Shown one piece after another: positions 47,241-56,387 of a DNA stretch of 64,000 nucleotides; the first letter of the stretch is position 1; each line of letters begins with the position of its first letter. The stretch covers positions 186,001 through 250,000 of the forward strand of contig NZ_BBZK01000009.1 of the NCBI RefSeq assembly GCF_001748085.1. Reading direction: 5' to 3'. Below the pieces are notes generated by a model. The model made no database searches, was not told where the DNA came from, and worked only from the letters and a program-made list of their open reading frames with translations. Source of the stretch: Streptomyces sp. TP-A0874 (lineage in GTDB: Bacteria; Actinomycetota; Actinomycetes; Streptomycetales; Streptomycetaceae). Made by a program: the position numbers and the translations under genes.

Positions 47241-48107
47241 CTACTCCGTGGCGACCCCGGAGGCCGGCCGTTCCGGGTGGTCCACCAGCGCGGACAGTTG
47301 TTCCGGGCGTTCTTCGACGACGAGGTGCCCGGTCCCGGGCACCACGCCGAGTTCGAGGCCCAGCCTGTCGCGCACCGCCGGGGCGAGCCGCCGTGGCGGT
47401 AGGAAGACGTCCTGTTCACCGGTGACGACCAGCCGGGGGACCGGCCGCGGAGGCAGGGTGGCGAGGCCGGGCACCCCGCTGGAGCGCGCGTGCCGGGCGA
47501 CCAGGGTCATCCACTCCACCAGTTCCCCGCGGGGTTGCCGGCCGGGCGCGAGCATCGCCCGCAGCAGCCGGGCGCTGCGGCTCGGCGTGGGCAGCAGGAA
47601 CCAGGCGGTCGAGGCGGCCACCACACCGGGGGACAACCGCAGCCGGCTCAGCCCGCCGGGGCACACCAGGACGAGCCGATCGATCCGGGGAGAGCCGCTG
47701 GACAGGGCGATGGCCGCTCCGAAGGAGTGGCCCATCACCACCACCGGCTCGGTCGAGGTCTTCTCGAGCACTTCGCTCAGCCAGGCCCCGTACCAGGGCA
47801 ACCGGCCGCCGGAGGGGGCGCGCTCGCCCGAGCTGAGACCGGGCTGGCCCGGGACGTCCAGCAGCACGACCCGGTGGCCGGCGGCGACCAGCGCCGTGGC
47901 CAGCGGGAGGGAGGCGGCGGCGTTGAAGTTGGTGCCCGGCACGAACACGACCGTCGTCTCGCCGGACCCGGCCAGGACCACATGGGTCTCCGCGCCGTTG
48001 GCGGTCAGCGTCCTCCGCTCGTGCGGCACCGACCACGCGGCGAGTTGGTCGAGGCACCAGCTTCGGATGAGCTCCTGGCCCGCAGCGCTGCGGTAGATCG
48101 AGTCCAC
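47241..48107 (-). CDS. Alpha/beta-fold hydrolase
   Basis: A 288-residue alpha/beta hydrolase of unknown substrate. It has VVFVPGTNFNAAAS (about 53-66), a DVPGQPGLS loop, the nucleophile elbow GHSFGA with Ser128, an Asp near VTGEQDVFLP and the His in VPGTGHLVVEE. There is no signal peptide. The start is GTG 48107 without a clear ribosome site. It separates the forward bldK operon from the reverse peptide-permease operons. A 259-bp gap with inverted repeats lies on its 5' side. Confidence 0.8.
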   Translation of the reverse strand: MDSIYRSAAGQELIRSWCLDQLAAWSVPHERRTLTANGAETHVVLAGSGETTVVFVPGTNFNAAASLPLATALVAAGHRVVLLDVPGQPGLSSGERAPSGGRLPWYGAWLSEVLEKTSTEPVVVMGHSFGAAIALSSGSPRIDRLVLVCPGGLSRLRLSPGVVAASTAWFLLPTPSRSARLLRAMLAPGRQPRGELVEWMTLVARHARSSGVPGLATLPPRPVPRLVVTGEQDVFLPPRRLAPAVRDRLGLELGVVPGTGHLVVEERPEQLSALVDHPERPASGVATE

Positions 48108-48211
48108 GGGTCGAGTGTGCTGCCTTCCGGCCGCCGCGGCAGGCGATCGACCGTACCGGTCCGGTGAGTTGCGCCACTCGGAAGCTGCTGTCCAACCCGG
48201 TTCGGATCAGG

Positions 48212-48312
48212 CCGAGGTGTCTGGGGCTGTCGAATCCAGGGCGGGGGAGGGAGTCGGCGCGGAGCGTCGGCGACCGACGACGACGCCGGAGGGGCGGGGC
48301 CAGACACCTCGG
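48212..48312. other. Long-range 13-bp inverted repeat
   Basis: CCGAGGTGTCTGG at 48212-48224 and its exact complement at 48300-48312 lie 75 bp apart, with a smaller stem (GTCGG/CCGAC) inside. It sits between the hydrolase start and the OppF stop and may be the terminator for the reverse peptide operon. Confidence 0.45.
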
Positions 48313-48366
48313 GCCCGGGCCGGGGTCGGACAGCAGCTTCTCAGCCGGCCGGGGGCACTGCGCGGC

Positions 48367-49398
48367 TCAGCCGCCGTCCACCGCGAGGAGCGGCCGCGGT
48401 TCCGGGAAGTGGCAGGCCGAGGCGTGAACCGCCGCCTCCGTCGGCCCGGCCGGGGCCAGCGCTCTCAGCGGTGGGGTCTCCTGGGCGCACTTCGGCTGGG
48501 CCTTCCAACAACGCGTACGGAACCGGCAACCCGACGGCGGATCCGCCGGCGAAGGCACATCCCCGGTCAGCAGGATCCGATCCCGACCCTCCCGCGCCTC
48601 CGGATCAGGCACCGGCACCGCGGACAACAACGCCTGCGTATACGGATGCGTCGGATGCTCGTACACCTGGGTGTCCGTACCGATCTCCGCCATCTTCCCC
48701 AGATACATCACCCCCACCCGATCCGAAATATGCCGCACCACCGAAAGATCATGCGCGATGAACAGATACGAGAGCCCGAACTCGTCCTGCAACCGCTCCA
48801 TCAGGTTGATCACCTGAGCCTGCACCGACACATCCAACGCCGAAACCGGCTCATCACAGATGATGATCTCCGGATTCAACGCCAGCCCCCGAGCAATCCC
48901 GATCCGCTGCCGCTGACCACCCGAGAACTGATGCGGATAACGATGGATGTACTCCGGGTTCAACCCCACCACATCCAACAACTCCCGCACCCGCTGCTGC
49001 CGATCCCCCTTCGGCGCCACCTCCGGATGAATATCAAACGGCTCACCGATGATGTCACCCACCGTCATCCGCGGATTCAACGACGTGTACGGATCCTGGA
49101 ACACCATCTGAATGTTCCGCCGCACCGCCTTCAAAGCCCGCCCCGACAACCGCGTGATGTCCTCACCCTTGTAGAACACCTGCCCGGAAGTGGGTCGTTC
49201 GAGATGGACGAGGGTCTTGGCGACCGTCGACTTACCGCAGCCGGACTCCCCCACGATCCCCAGCGTCTCCCCCGGATACAGCTCGAAGGAGATCCCGTCC
49301 ACCGCCTTGACCGCACCGATCTGCCGCTTGAACAGGATCCCCCGCGTCAACGGGAAGTGCTTGACCAGGTCACGAACGACCAGGATCGGCTCAGGCAT
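48367..49398 (-). CDS. Oligopeptide ABC ATPase, OppF type (copy 1)
   Basis: A 343-residue OppF-type ATPase. Walker A GESGCGKS is at 50-57, the Q-loop is MVFQDPYTSLNPRMTV, the signature is FSGGQRQRIGIARGL, and Walker B is IIICDEPVSALDVS. It overlaps OppD by 8 nt. The 710-bp stretch 48473-49182 looks identical to 55402-56111 in the second operon, and 49223-49377 differs by one visible base. The codons in these stretches end in G or T (GAT, CAT, TTT, TTG, GGT), unlike the C-ending codons outside. This suggests a transferred or converted segment. Confidence 0.88.
   Translation of the reverse strand: MPEPILVVRDLVKHFPLTRGILFKRQIGAVKAVDGISFELYPGETLGIVGESGCGKSTVAKTLVHLERPTSGQVFYKGEDITRLSGRALKAVRRNIQMVFQDPYTSLNPRMTVGDIIGEPFDIHPEVAPKGDRQQRVRELLDVVGLNPEYIHRYPHQFSGGQRQRIGIARGLALNPEIIICDEPVSALDVSVQAQVINLMERLQDEFGLSYLFIAHDLSVVRHISDRVGVMYLGKMAEIGTDTQVYEHPTHPYTQALLSAVPVPDPEAREGRDRILLTGDVPSPADPPSGCRFRTRCWKAQPKCAQETPPLRALAPAGPTEAAVHASACHFPEPRPLLAVDGG
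48473..49182. repeat. 710-bp duplicate block in OppF (copy 1)
   Basis: No difference from 55402-56111 was found by line-by-line comparison, at a constant offset of 6929 bp. Both edges are sharp: a T/G change at 48472 and C/G at 49183. After a roughly 40-bp divergent gap, identity resumes at 49223. Confidence 0.85.
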
Positions 49399-50407
49399 CG
49401 GTCAACTCGGCCTTCCAGTAGTGGCAGGCGCTGGCGCGCCCGGGCAGTTCACGGCCGTCGACGGCGCTGAGCTGGTGGAGCGGCGGCCGGTCGGTGCGGC
49501 ACCGGCTCCGGACCCGAGGACAGCGCGGGTTGAACTCGCAACCGAGCGGTACCGCCCTGAGGTCGGGCGGCAGGCCCCGGATCGCTTCGAGTCGGCGGAG
49601 CCGGCGGTCGAGGCGGGGAATGGAGTCCAGCAGACCCCGGGTGTACGGATGCGCCGGCCGCCGGTACAGCTCCCCCACCGGAGCGGTCTCCACGATCCGC
49701 CCCGCGTACATCACCGCGATCTTGTCCGCCACATCCGCCACCACACCCAGATCGTGGGTGATCAGGATCAGCCCCATGTTGTACTCACGCTGAAGCTCCG
49801 CCAGCAGATCCATCACCTGGGCCTGCACCGTCACATCCAGCGCCGTCGTCGGCTCGTCCGCGATGATCAGATCCGGCTCCAACGCCAACGCCATCGCGAT
49901 CATGATCCGCTGACGCATACCACCCGAGAACTGATGCGGATAATCCCCCACCCGCTGCCTCGCCGCCGGAATCCGCACCCGATCCATCAACTCCACCGCC
50001 TTCGCGGTGGCAGCCTTCTTCGACAGCCCCTGATGCACCCGGAACATCTCACCCAGCTGATAACCCACCGTCAGCACCGGGTTCAACGCCGACAACGCGT
50101 CCTGGAAGATCATCGCGATCTTCCGACCACGAATCCGACGCCGCTCCTCATTCGACAGCGTCAGCATGTCCCGCCCCCGGAAGAGGACCTGGCCTCCGGT
50201 GACGAAACCGGGTGGTGAGTCGAGGATGCCCATGATCGCCTGGGCCGTCACGGACTTCCCGCAGCCGGACTCACCGAGCACGGCGAGCGTCTCCCCGGCC
50301 GCCACCTCGTAGTTGACGCCGTTGACCGCGTTCACCACGCCGTCCCTGCTCCGGAACTCCACGTGCAGGTCCCGGACCTCCAGCAGCGGCTGCTCGTCGG
50401 TTGGCAT
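49391..50407 (-). CDS. Oligopeptide ABC ATPase, OppD type (copy 1)
   Basis: A 338-residue OppD-type ATPase. Walker A GESGCGKS is at 45-52, the Q-loop is MIFQDALSALNPVLTV, the signature is FSGGMRQRIMIAMA, and Walker B is LIIADEPTTALDV. The C-terminal CEFNPRCPRVRSRC region carries the Cys residues. The start ATG 50407 is 9 nt from the permease stop; it overlaps OppF by 8 nt. A 567-bp block, 49621-50187, is nearly identical to 56607-57173 and has a G-ending codon style that differs from the start and end of the gene. The gene is therefore mosaic. Confidence 0.88.
   Translation of the reverse strand: MPTDEQPLLEVRDLHVEFRSRDGVVNAVNGVNYEVAAGETLAVLGESGCGKSVTAQAIMGILDSPPGFVTGGQVLFRGRDMLTLSNEERRRIRGRKIAMIFQDALSALNPVLTVGYQLGEMFRVHQGLSKKAATAKAVELMDRVRIPAARQRVGDYPHQFSGGMRQRIMIAMALALEPDLIIADEPTTALDVTVQAQVMDLLAELQREYNMGLILITHDLGVVADVADKIAVMYAGRIVETAPVGELYRRPAHPYTRGLLDSIPRLDRRLRRLEAIRGLPPDLRAVPLGCEFNPRCPRVRSRCRTDRPPLHQLSAVDGRELPGRASACHYWKAELTDA
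49621..50187. repeat. 567-bp duplicate block in OppD (copy 1)
   Basis: It matches 56607-57173 with one visible difference (the C/A of AACGCC versus AAAGCC), at a constant offset of 6986 bp. The offset differs by 57 bp from that of the OppF block because copy 2 of OppF has a longer N-terminus. Confidence 0.85.
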
Positions 50408-50416
50408 GGCCCTCCC

Positions 50417-51388
50417 TCAACGGAGCTTCGGGTCCAGGGCGTCGCGTACCGCGTCGCCGAGCATGATGAACGCCAGCACCGTGAGGCTCAGCGCACCCGC
50501 CGGCCAGAGCAGCATGTGCGGGGCGTTCCGGATCTGGGCGGCGGCGTTGGAGATGTCGATGCCCCAGGAGACGGTGGGGGGCCGCAGCCCCACCCCGAGG
50601 AAGGAGAGGGTGGCCTCCAGGGAGATGTAGGTACCCAGGGCGATGGTGGCGACCACGATGACCGGGGCGAGGGCGTTCGGCGCCACATGCCTGAGCAGCG
50701 TCCGCCCGCTGCCGGCCCCGAGGGCGCGGGCGGCCTGCACGTAGTCGTGCTGCCTGGCGGTGAGCACCGCGCCGCGGGCGATCCGGAAGACCTGGGGCCA
50801 GCCGAGCAGCACGATGAACCCGACGACCGGCCAGACGGTGCTGCTGGAGACCACCGAGAGCAGTACCAGGCCGCCGAGGATGATCGGGATGCCGAAGAAG
50901 ACGTCCGCCAGCCGGGAGAGCAGCGCGTCTGCCCAGCCCCCGAAGAATCCGGCCAGACCGCCGAGGAGGCTGCCGAGGAGGGCGGCTCCGAGGGTGGCAC
51001 AGACCCCGACGGTCACCGACGCCCGGGTGCCGTGCACGGTCCGGCTGAACACGTCGCACCCCTGGCTGTCGAAGCCGAAGGGATGGCCGGCGGTCGGCCC
51101 GTCCTGGGAGCGGGAGAGGTCGCACTGGAGCGGGTCGGTGCCGGTCACCAGCTGGGGCCAGGCGGAGATCAGCAGCAGGAAGACGATCAGCAATCCGGAG
51201 ACCAGGAAGACGGGGTTGCGGCACAGCTCGCGCCAGGCGTCGGACCACAGGCTGCGGGAGCGCCCGACGACAGCGCCGGCCGGGTCGTGTTCGGGCTCCC
51301 GGTCCAGGGTGCCGGCCCCACCGGGCACGATGTCCGCGCCGCCGCCGCTGCCGGCGGCGATCGGGTGCTGTTCTGGAGCCTCAGGCAT
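50417..51388 (-). CDS. Oligopeptide ABC permease, DppC type (copy 1)
   Basis: A 323-residue OppC-type permease with a polar N-terminal region (about 45 residues). The first helix is NPVFLVSGLLIVFLLLISAWP, and the extracellular loop carries HPFGFDSQGCDVFSRTVHGTRASVTV. The ATPase-contact loop is RQHDYVQAARALGAGSGRTLLRHVAPNAL and the end is DALDPKLR. The start ATG 51388 overlaps the DppB permease stop by 8 nt, the same layout as in the second operon. It has no long identical block with its paralogue at 57450. Confidence 0.86.
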   Translation of the reverse strand: MPEAPEQHPIAAGSGGGADIVPGGAGTLDREPEHDPAGAVVGRSRSLWSDAWRELCRNPVFLVSGLLIVFLLLISAWPQLVTGTDPLQCDLSRSQDGPTAGHPFGFDSQGCDVFSRTVHGTRASVTVGVCATLGAALLGSLLGGLAGFFGGWADALLSRLADVFFGIPIILGGLVLLSVVSSSTVWPVVGFIVLLGWPQVFRIARGAVLTARQHDYVQAARALGAGSGRTLLRHVAPNALAPVIVVATIALGTYISLEATLSFLGVGLRPPTVSWGIDISNAAAQIRNAPHMLLWPAGALSLTVLAFIMLGDAVRDALDPKLR

Positions 51389-52304
51389 AGCGGATCCTCG
51401 GGTCGAGCACCGCGTAGACCAGATCGACCAGGAGGCTGGCCAGCAGGAAGACGATGACCAGGGCGGTGACGAAGCCGACGACGGTGGGCGCGTTGTTGCG
51501 GAGCACCCCCTGGTAGAGCTGGAAGCCGACACCGTGGATGTTGAAGATCCGCTCGGTGACGATGGCTCCGCCCATCAGGGTGCCGATGTCCGTTCCGATG
51601 AAGGTGACCACCGGGATCAGCGAGTTCCGCAGCAGGTGGCGGGTGATGACCCGGCGGCGCGGGAGCCCCTTGGCGACGGCCGTGCGGACGTAGTCCCCGC
51701 GGACGTTCTCGGCGATCGAGGTCCGGGTCAACCGGGTGACGTAGGCGAGGGACACCAGGGCGAGCACGGTGCCCGGCAGCAGCAGTTCCCCGAGGCCGGC
51801 GCTGGGTGAGACCGACGGTCTGACGAGCCCCCAGCGGACTCCGAGGAGGAACTGGAGCAGGTAGCCGGTGACGAAGGTGGGCACCGAGACGACGACCAGG
51901 GTGAGGAGCAGGAGGCCGGTGTCGAGCGAGCGGCCACGGCGGAGTCCGCTGACGACGCCGAGGGCGACGCCGACGGCCACCTCGATGGCCACGGCGACCA
52001 GGGTCAGCCGGAGGGTGACCGGGAAGGCGGTGGCCATCAGCTCGGTGACCTTCTGGCCGTTGAAGGCGGTGCCGAAGTCGCCGCGGAAGATCTGCTCCAT
52101 GTAGTGGAGGTACTGCCGCCACAACGGCTGGTCGAGGTAGAGCTCGGCCCGGATGCGGGCAGCGGTCGCCGGGTCCGGCGCCTTGTCGCCGAAGAGGGCC
52201 GCGACCGGGTCGCCGAGCGCGTACACCATGAGGAAGATCAGGAACATGGTGCCGAGGAACACCGGGATCATCTGGAGCAGTCGCCGGATCACGTAGCGTC
52301 CCAT
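51381..52304 (-). CDS. Oligopeptide ABC permease, DppB type (copy 1)
   Basis: A 307-residue OppB-type permease. The N-terminal helix is YVIRRLLQMIPVFLGTMFLIFLMVYALGDP, with the typical PALWPR-like loop replaced by YLDQPLWRQYLHYMEQIFRGDFG. The ATPase-contact loop NVRGDYVRTAVAKGLPRRRVITRHLLRNSLIPV is intact, and the C-terminus VYAVLDPRIRYA is typical. The start ATG 52304 follows the binding-protein gene by 36 nt, with no hairpin between, unlike the other two operons. It overlaps the DppC gene by 8 nt. Confidence 0.88.
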   Translation of the reverse strand: MGRYVIRRLLQMIPVFLGTMFLIFLMVYALGDPVAALFGDKAPDPATAARIRAELYLDQPLWRQYLHYMEQIFRGDFGTAFNGQKVTELMATAFPVTLRLTLVAVAIEVAVGVALGVVSGLRRGRSLDTGLLLLTLVVVSVPTFVTGYLLQFLLGVRWGLVRPSVSPSAGLGELLLPGTVLALVSLAYVTRLTRTSIAENVRGDYVRTAVAKGLPRRRVITRHLLRNSLIPVVTFIGTDIGTLMGGAIVTERIFNIHGVGFQLYQGVLRNNAPTVVGFVTALVIVFLLASLLVDLVYAVLDPRIRYA

Positions 52305-52340
52305 GGGGGCTCCGGGGTTGCAGGGGCGTGGCCGATCCGG

Positions 52341-53960
52341 TCAGCTGACCCGGATCTCGTCGTAGACCGGGACGCTGAACGGGTTGAGCCGCACGTGGGA
52401 GAGGCGTTCGGAGTAGCCGCCGTTGCCGTTCTGGTACCAGAGCGGAATGGCGGGCAACTGGTCGGCGAGGACCTGCTCGGCTTCCTGGAACCGGCCCACC
52501 GCCTGGGTCGCGCTGGGGGCGGCGTTCGCCTTGTCGACGAGCTCGTCGAACTTCTTGTCGCTCCACTTGCCGTCGTTGGAGGAGGCGTCGGTGTAGTAGA
52601 GCGGCTGGAGGAAGTTCTGGATCAGCGGGTAGTCCATCTGCCAGCCGGCGCGGAAGGGGCCGGGCATCTTCTCGTCCGCGAGCCTGTTCCGGTAGTCGGC
52701 GAAGGTGCCGATCGGGTTGACCACGCACGCCTTGCGCTTGCCGAGTGTGTTGTTGATGCTGTGGCAGACCGCGTCCAGCCACTCCCGGTGCGAACCGGTG
52801 TCGACGTTGGAGGTCAGCGTCACCTTCCCGCCGGGCAGTCCGCCGGCCTCCTTGATCAGTTTCTTCGCCTTCTTCGGGTCGTAGTGGCAGGCGTCGCCGC
52901 AGATGCCGGCCTTGTAGCCGCCCTTGGCGCCGAGCACCGGTGAGGTCCAGTCGCTGGCCGGGGTACGGGTCCTGTGGTAGATGCGCTCGGTGATCTGCTT
53001 CCGGTCGATCGCCATCGAGATCCCGCGCCGGAGCTTCTCCCTGCCCTTGCCCCAGTCCTTGTCGTAGAAGGGGAAGGCCAGCGTCTGGATGATGCCCGCC
53101 GGCTGGTTGATGTAGCGGCTGCCCAGGTCCTTCTTGGCGTTCTTCAGCTGGGTCGCCGGCACGTCGTCGAGCAGGTCGAGGTTGCCGGCCAGCAGGTCAG
53201 TGTAGGCGGCGTTGTTGTCGGTGTAGACCTTGAGGTCCACCCCGCCGTTCTTCGCCTTGTCCGGCCCTGGGTAACCGTCCCATCTGCGAAGTTTCATCTG
53301 CGAGCCCTTGGCGTAGGACTCCACGCGGTACGGGCCGTTGCCGATCGGCTTCTTGATCCAGGCCTCGTGGTCGGTGAAGAACGCCTTCGGCAGCGGGGCG
53401 TAGGCGGCGTACCCCAGGGTGTCCGGCCAGGTGGAGAACTTCTGGTTGAGCCTGACGGTGAAGGTGCGGTCGTTCTTGATCTTCAGACCGGAGAGGGTCT
53501 TGGCGCTGGGATCGCCGTGCTCCGGGTGCACCTTGTCGTAGCCGTCGATGTACTCGAAGAAGTAGGCGTTCTTCTGGCCGTTGTCGAGGAGCGCCCCGTA
53601 GTTCCAGGCGTCGACGAAGGATTTGGCGGTGACCTTCTCACCGTTGCTGAACTTCCACCCCTTCTTGACGGTGATGGTGAAGTTCCGGGAGTCGGAGGTG
53701 CTGATCTTCTCGGCGAGCATGTCCTTCGCCTCGCCGGTCTTCGGGTCGTACTTCTTGAGCCCGCGGGTGATCATGTCCAGCACCTTGCCGCCCTGCACCT
53801 CGTTGGTGTTGGCCGGCTCCAGCGGGTTCTGCGGGTCGCCCCAGGAGGAACTGAGCACACCGGAGGAGCCACCGGGGTCGCCGCCGGCACCGCAGGCCGT
53901 GGCCGAGACGGTGACCACCAGCGCGCACACGGCCGACTTCGCGTGCCTGGCTCCGCGCAT
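52341..53960 (-). CDS. Peptide-binding lipoprotein (SBP family 5)
   Basis: A 539-residue lipoprotein with a signal peptide ending at the lipobox TATAC, Cys23. Family features include SSSWGDPQNPLEPANTNEVQGGKVLDMITRGL, NFTITVKKGWKFSNGEKVTAKSFVDAWNYGA and GPYRVESYAKGSQMKLRRWDGYPG. The N-terminus MRGARHAK closely matches MRGARSAK of the paralogue at 59505. The start ATG 53960 has GAGGAGG 6 nt upstream; the extra 10 residues of the longer frame have no ribosome site. It is first in the reverse operon SBP, DppB, DppC, OppD, OppF. Confidence 0.88.
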   Translation of the reverse strand: MRGARHAKSAVCALVVTVSATACGAGGDPGGSSGVLSSSWGDPQNPLEPANTNEVQGGKVLDMITRGLKKYDPKTGEAKDMLAEKISTSDSRNFTITVKKGWKFSNGEKVTAKSFVDAWNYGALLDNGQKNAYFFEYIDGYDKVHPEHGDPSAKTLSGLKIKNDRTFTVRLNQKFSTWPDTLGYAAYAPLPKAFFTDHEAWIKKPIGNGPYRVESYAKGSQMKLRRWDGYPGPDKAKNGGVDLKVYTDNNAAYTDLLAGNLDLLDDVPATQLKNAKKDLGSRYINQPAGIIQTLAFPFYDKDWGKGREKLRRGISMAIDRKQITERIYHRTRTPASDWTSPVLGAKGGYKAGICGDACHYDPKKAKKLIKEAGGLPGGKVTLTSNVDTGSHREWLDAVCHSINNTLGKRKACVVNPIGTFADYRNRLADEKMPGPFRAGWQMDYPLIQNFLQPLYYTDASSNDGKWSDKKFDELVDKANAAPSATQAVGRFQEAEQVLADQLPAIPLWYQNGNGGYSERLSHVRLNPFSVPVYDEIRVS

Positions 53961-54130
53961 GAGGCGCCTCCTCGCAGTCCGTCGAACCACCCCTGTCGGA
54001 ATTTAGGATCTTCGGTAATACGGATTTATCTCCGCTGTACACGCCCCCTGGACGGAGAACCGCCCGGATGCCCGAAGGGACGTAGGGATGCGTCGCTTGG
54101 CGGAGGGTGTTGTGGTAAGGGCTGCGAAGG

Positions 54131-55072
54131 TCAGGGTTGCCCGGGGGAGCCGTCCGTGCGACCGGGCTCGGCCGCTGCGTCCCGGGCGTTGCCGACCCTT
54201 CCGTCCTGGGCGTTGGCCCCGGAGACGATCGGGGACTTCGCCAGCCACAGACTGCCGAAGGCGATCAGCAGCAGGGCCGCCACCTCGGGCAGCACCCGGT
54301 AGCCGAGCCTGATCCGCTCGTCGAAGAGCACGATCCCGAGCACCACGCTCAGCAGCGCGTCCCCGAGTGTCAGCGCCGGCTGGGAGGCCGCCAGCGGACC
54401 GGCCCGCAGGGCCTCCTGGAGCAGCAGGAAACCCACCAGTCCGGCGGCCGCCACACCATAGAGCTGCCAGGTCGCCAGTACGGCGTGGATCCCGTCCGGG
54501 AACCGGCTGACCGCGTCCTTCATCAGGGCCGCGGTGCAGGAGAAGCCGATGGCGGCGGCGGTCCCCAGAACGGCCGCCCTGGCCGAAGGACGGAGGTGCC
54601 GGGCCACCGCGACCAGCCCGCCGACCACGGCGAGCAGCGGAACGGCGGCCAGCACCCACCTGTCGTCGGGCACCGCGGACCGGCCCTTCGAGGGGCTGGC
54701 CACCGCCAGGAAGACCGCGAGCCCGACCGCCATCACGACGAACGCCCAGCAGGTGCGCCGGTCTGGCTTCCGGTGCAGCGCCAGGCTTCCGACCAGCAGG
54801 GTGAAGAGCAGTTCGGTGGTCATCACCGGCTGCACCACCGACATCGGCGCGGCGGAGAGCGCCGAGGCCTGGAACACTCCGGCGAGCACCAGGGCACCGA
54901 TTCCGCAGAGCCACAGCGGCCGGCGTACCAGTTGACTCCACCAGGACAGCCGTCGCCCGGTGGGGGCGGTGCGCTGGGCGGAGGCCTCCCGGTACTGCAG
55001 CACCGAAGCGGTGGCGTTGCTCAGGCCGGCGCCGAGCGCCAGCAGCACAGCGATCACGACCACCAGCGGCAC
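54131..55072 (-). CDS. DMT/EamA family transporter
   Basis: A 313-residue integral membrane protein of the drug/metabolite-transporter superfamily with about nine hydrophobic helices. Supporting stretches are VVVIAVLLALGAGLSNATASVLQYREA (N-terminus), PMSVVQPVMTTELLFTLLVGSLAL and PLAASQPALTLGDALLSVVLGIVLFDERI, which carry the duplicated EamA pattern. The last 30 residues are hydrophilic. The start is placed at GTG 55072 (VPLVVVIAVL); GTG codons further upstream are possible. It lies between the two reverse peptide operons. The substrate is unknown. Confidence 0.72.
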   Translation of the reverse strand: MPLVVVIAVLLALGAGLSNATASVLQYREASAQRTAPTGRRLSWWSQLVRRPLWLCGIGALVLAGVFQASALSAAPMSVVQPVMTTELLFTLLVGSLALHRKPDRRTCWAFVVMAVGLAVFLAVASPSKGRSAVPDDRWVLAAVPLLAVVGGLVAVARHLRPSARAAVLGTAAAIGFSCTAALMKDAVSRFPDGIHAVLATWQLYGVAAAGLVGFLLLQEALRAGPLAASQPALTLGDALLSVVLGIVLFDERIRLGYRVLPEVAALLLIAFGSLWLAKSPIVSGANAQDGRVGNARDAAAEPGRTDGSPGQP

Positions 55073-55240
55073 CTGTTCACCGTGATCGCTCCGATCCACC
55101 GCCCGACGCCGACACTCCCGGTCCACGGTCGGTCGCCGCCACCGGCCGCCGCGGGGTGCCACGCCGGAGCGGCGTCGGGAGCACCCGATCAGCGCACCGG
55201 CCGACCGCCCCCGCCACGCTCTCCTCGACCGGCGGAACGG

Positions 55241-55280
55241 CGAGGGGCGTGCCGCGGCACCAGCCGTGGCACGCCCCTCG
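55241..55280 (-). terminator. Terminator after the second peptide operon
   Basis: 18-nt arms 55241-55258 and 55263-55280, with a single wobble and a 4-nt loop, lie 18 nt beyond the stop of the OppF copy 2. Confidence 0.75.
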
Positions 55281-55298
55281 TACGGGCCTCCGTCGCGC

Positions 55299-56387
55299 CT
55301 ACGCGGCGCCGACCACGTCCTTCTCCTCCGCGAAGTGGCAGGCGGACTCGTGGGCGGCGCCCGAGTCACTGCCCACGAAACGCTCGGGGATGGCCAGGAG
55401 GGGGGTCTCCTGGGCGCACTTCGGCTGGGCCTTCCAACAACGCGTACGGAACCGGCAACCCGACGGCGGATCCGCCGGCGAAGGCACATCCCCGGTCAGC
55501 AGGATCCGATCCCGACCCTCCCGCGCCTCCGGATCAGGCACCGGCACCGCGGACAACAACGCCTGCGTATACGGATGCGTCGGATGCTCGTACACCTGGG
55601 TGTCCGTACCGATCTCCGCCATCTTCCCCAGATACATCACCCCCACCCGATCCGAAATATGCCGCACCACCGAAAGATCATGCGCGATGAACAGATACGA
55701 GAGCCCGAACTCGTCCTGCAACCGCTCCATCAGGTTGATCACCTGAGCCTGCACCGACACATCCAACGCCGAAACCGGCTCATCACAGATGATGATCTCC
55801 GGATTCAACGCCAGCCCCCGAGCAATCCCGATCCGCTGCCGCTGACCACCCGAGAACTGATGCGGATAACGATGGATGTACTCCGGGTTCAACCCCACCA
55901 CATCCAACAACTCCCGCACCCGCTGCTGCCGATCCCCCTTCGGCGCCACCTCCGGATGAATATCAAACGGCTCACCGATGATGTCACCCACCGTCATCCG
56001 CGGATTCAACGACGTGTACGGATCCTGGAACACCATCTGAATGTTCCGCCGCACCGCCTTCAAAGCCCGCCCCGACAACCGCGTGATGTCCTCACCCTTG
56101 TAGAACACCTGGCCCGAGGTGACCGTCTCCAGGTTCATCAACAGCTTCGCCACCGTCGACTTACCGCAGCCGGACTCCCCCACGATCCCCAGCGTCTCCC
56201 CCGGATACAGCTCGAAGGAGATCCCGTCCACCGCCTTGACCGCACCGATCTGCCGCTTGAACAGGATCCCCTGCGTCAACGGGAAGTGCTTGACCAGGTC
56301 ACGAACCACGAGAATCGGCTCACCCCGGTCGGACCCGGCCGGGCTGGTCTCCCCGGTCGGGGCGGCCTGCTTGGTCAGCTCAGCCAT
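55299..56387 (-). CDS. Oligopeptide ABC ATPase, OppF type (copy 2)
   Basis: A 362-residue OppF-type ATPase with a 19-residue N-terminal extension relative to copy 1. Walker A GESGCGKS is at 70-77; signature and Walker B are as in copy 1. Residues about 105-340 are encoded by the block shared with 48473-49182, so the proteins are identical there. The last 25 residues differ completely (AIPERFVGSDSGAAHESACHFAEEKD). It overlaps OppD by 8 nt and is followed by a terminator. It is the last gene of the reverse operon that starts at 61127. Confidence 0.9.
   Translation of the reverse strand: MAELTKQAAPTGETSPAGSDRGEPILVVRDLVKHFPLTQGILFKRQIGAVKAVDGISFELYPGETLGIVGESGCGKSTVAKLLMNLETVTSGQVFYKGEDITRLSGRALKAVRRNIQMVFQDPYTSLNPRMTVGDIIGEPFDIHPEVAPKGDRQQRVRELLDVVGLNPEYIHRYPHQFSGGQRQRIGIARGLALNPEIIICDEPVSALDVSVQAQVINLMERLQDEFGLSYLFIAHDLSVVRHISDRVGVMYLGKMAEIGTDTQVYEHPTHPYTQALLSAVPVPDPEAREGRDRILLTGDVPSPADPPSGCRFRTRCWKAQPKCAQETPLLAIPERFVGSDSGAAHESACHFAEEKDVVGAA
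55402..56111. repeat. 710-bp duplicate block in OppF (copy 2)
   Basis: The partner of 48473-49182. The codons here are also G/T-ending, so both copies carry the same unusual style. Confidence 0.85.
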
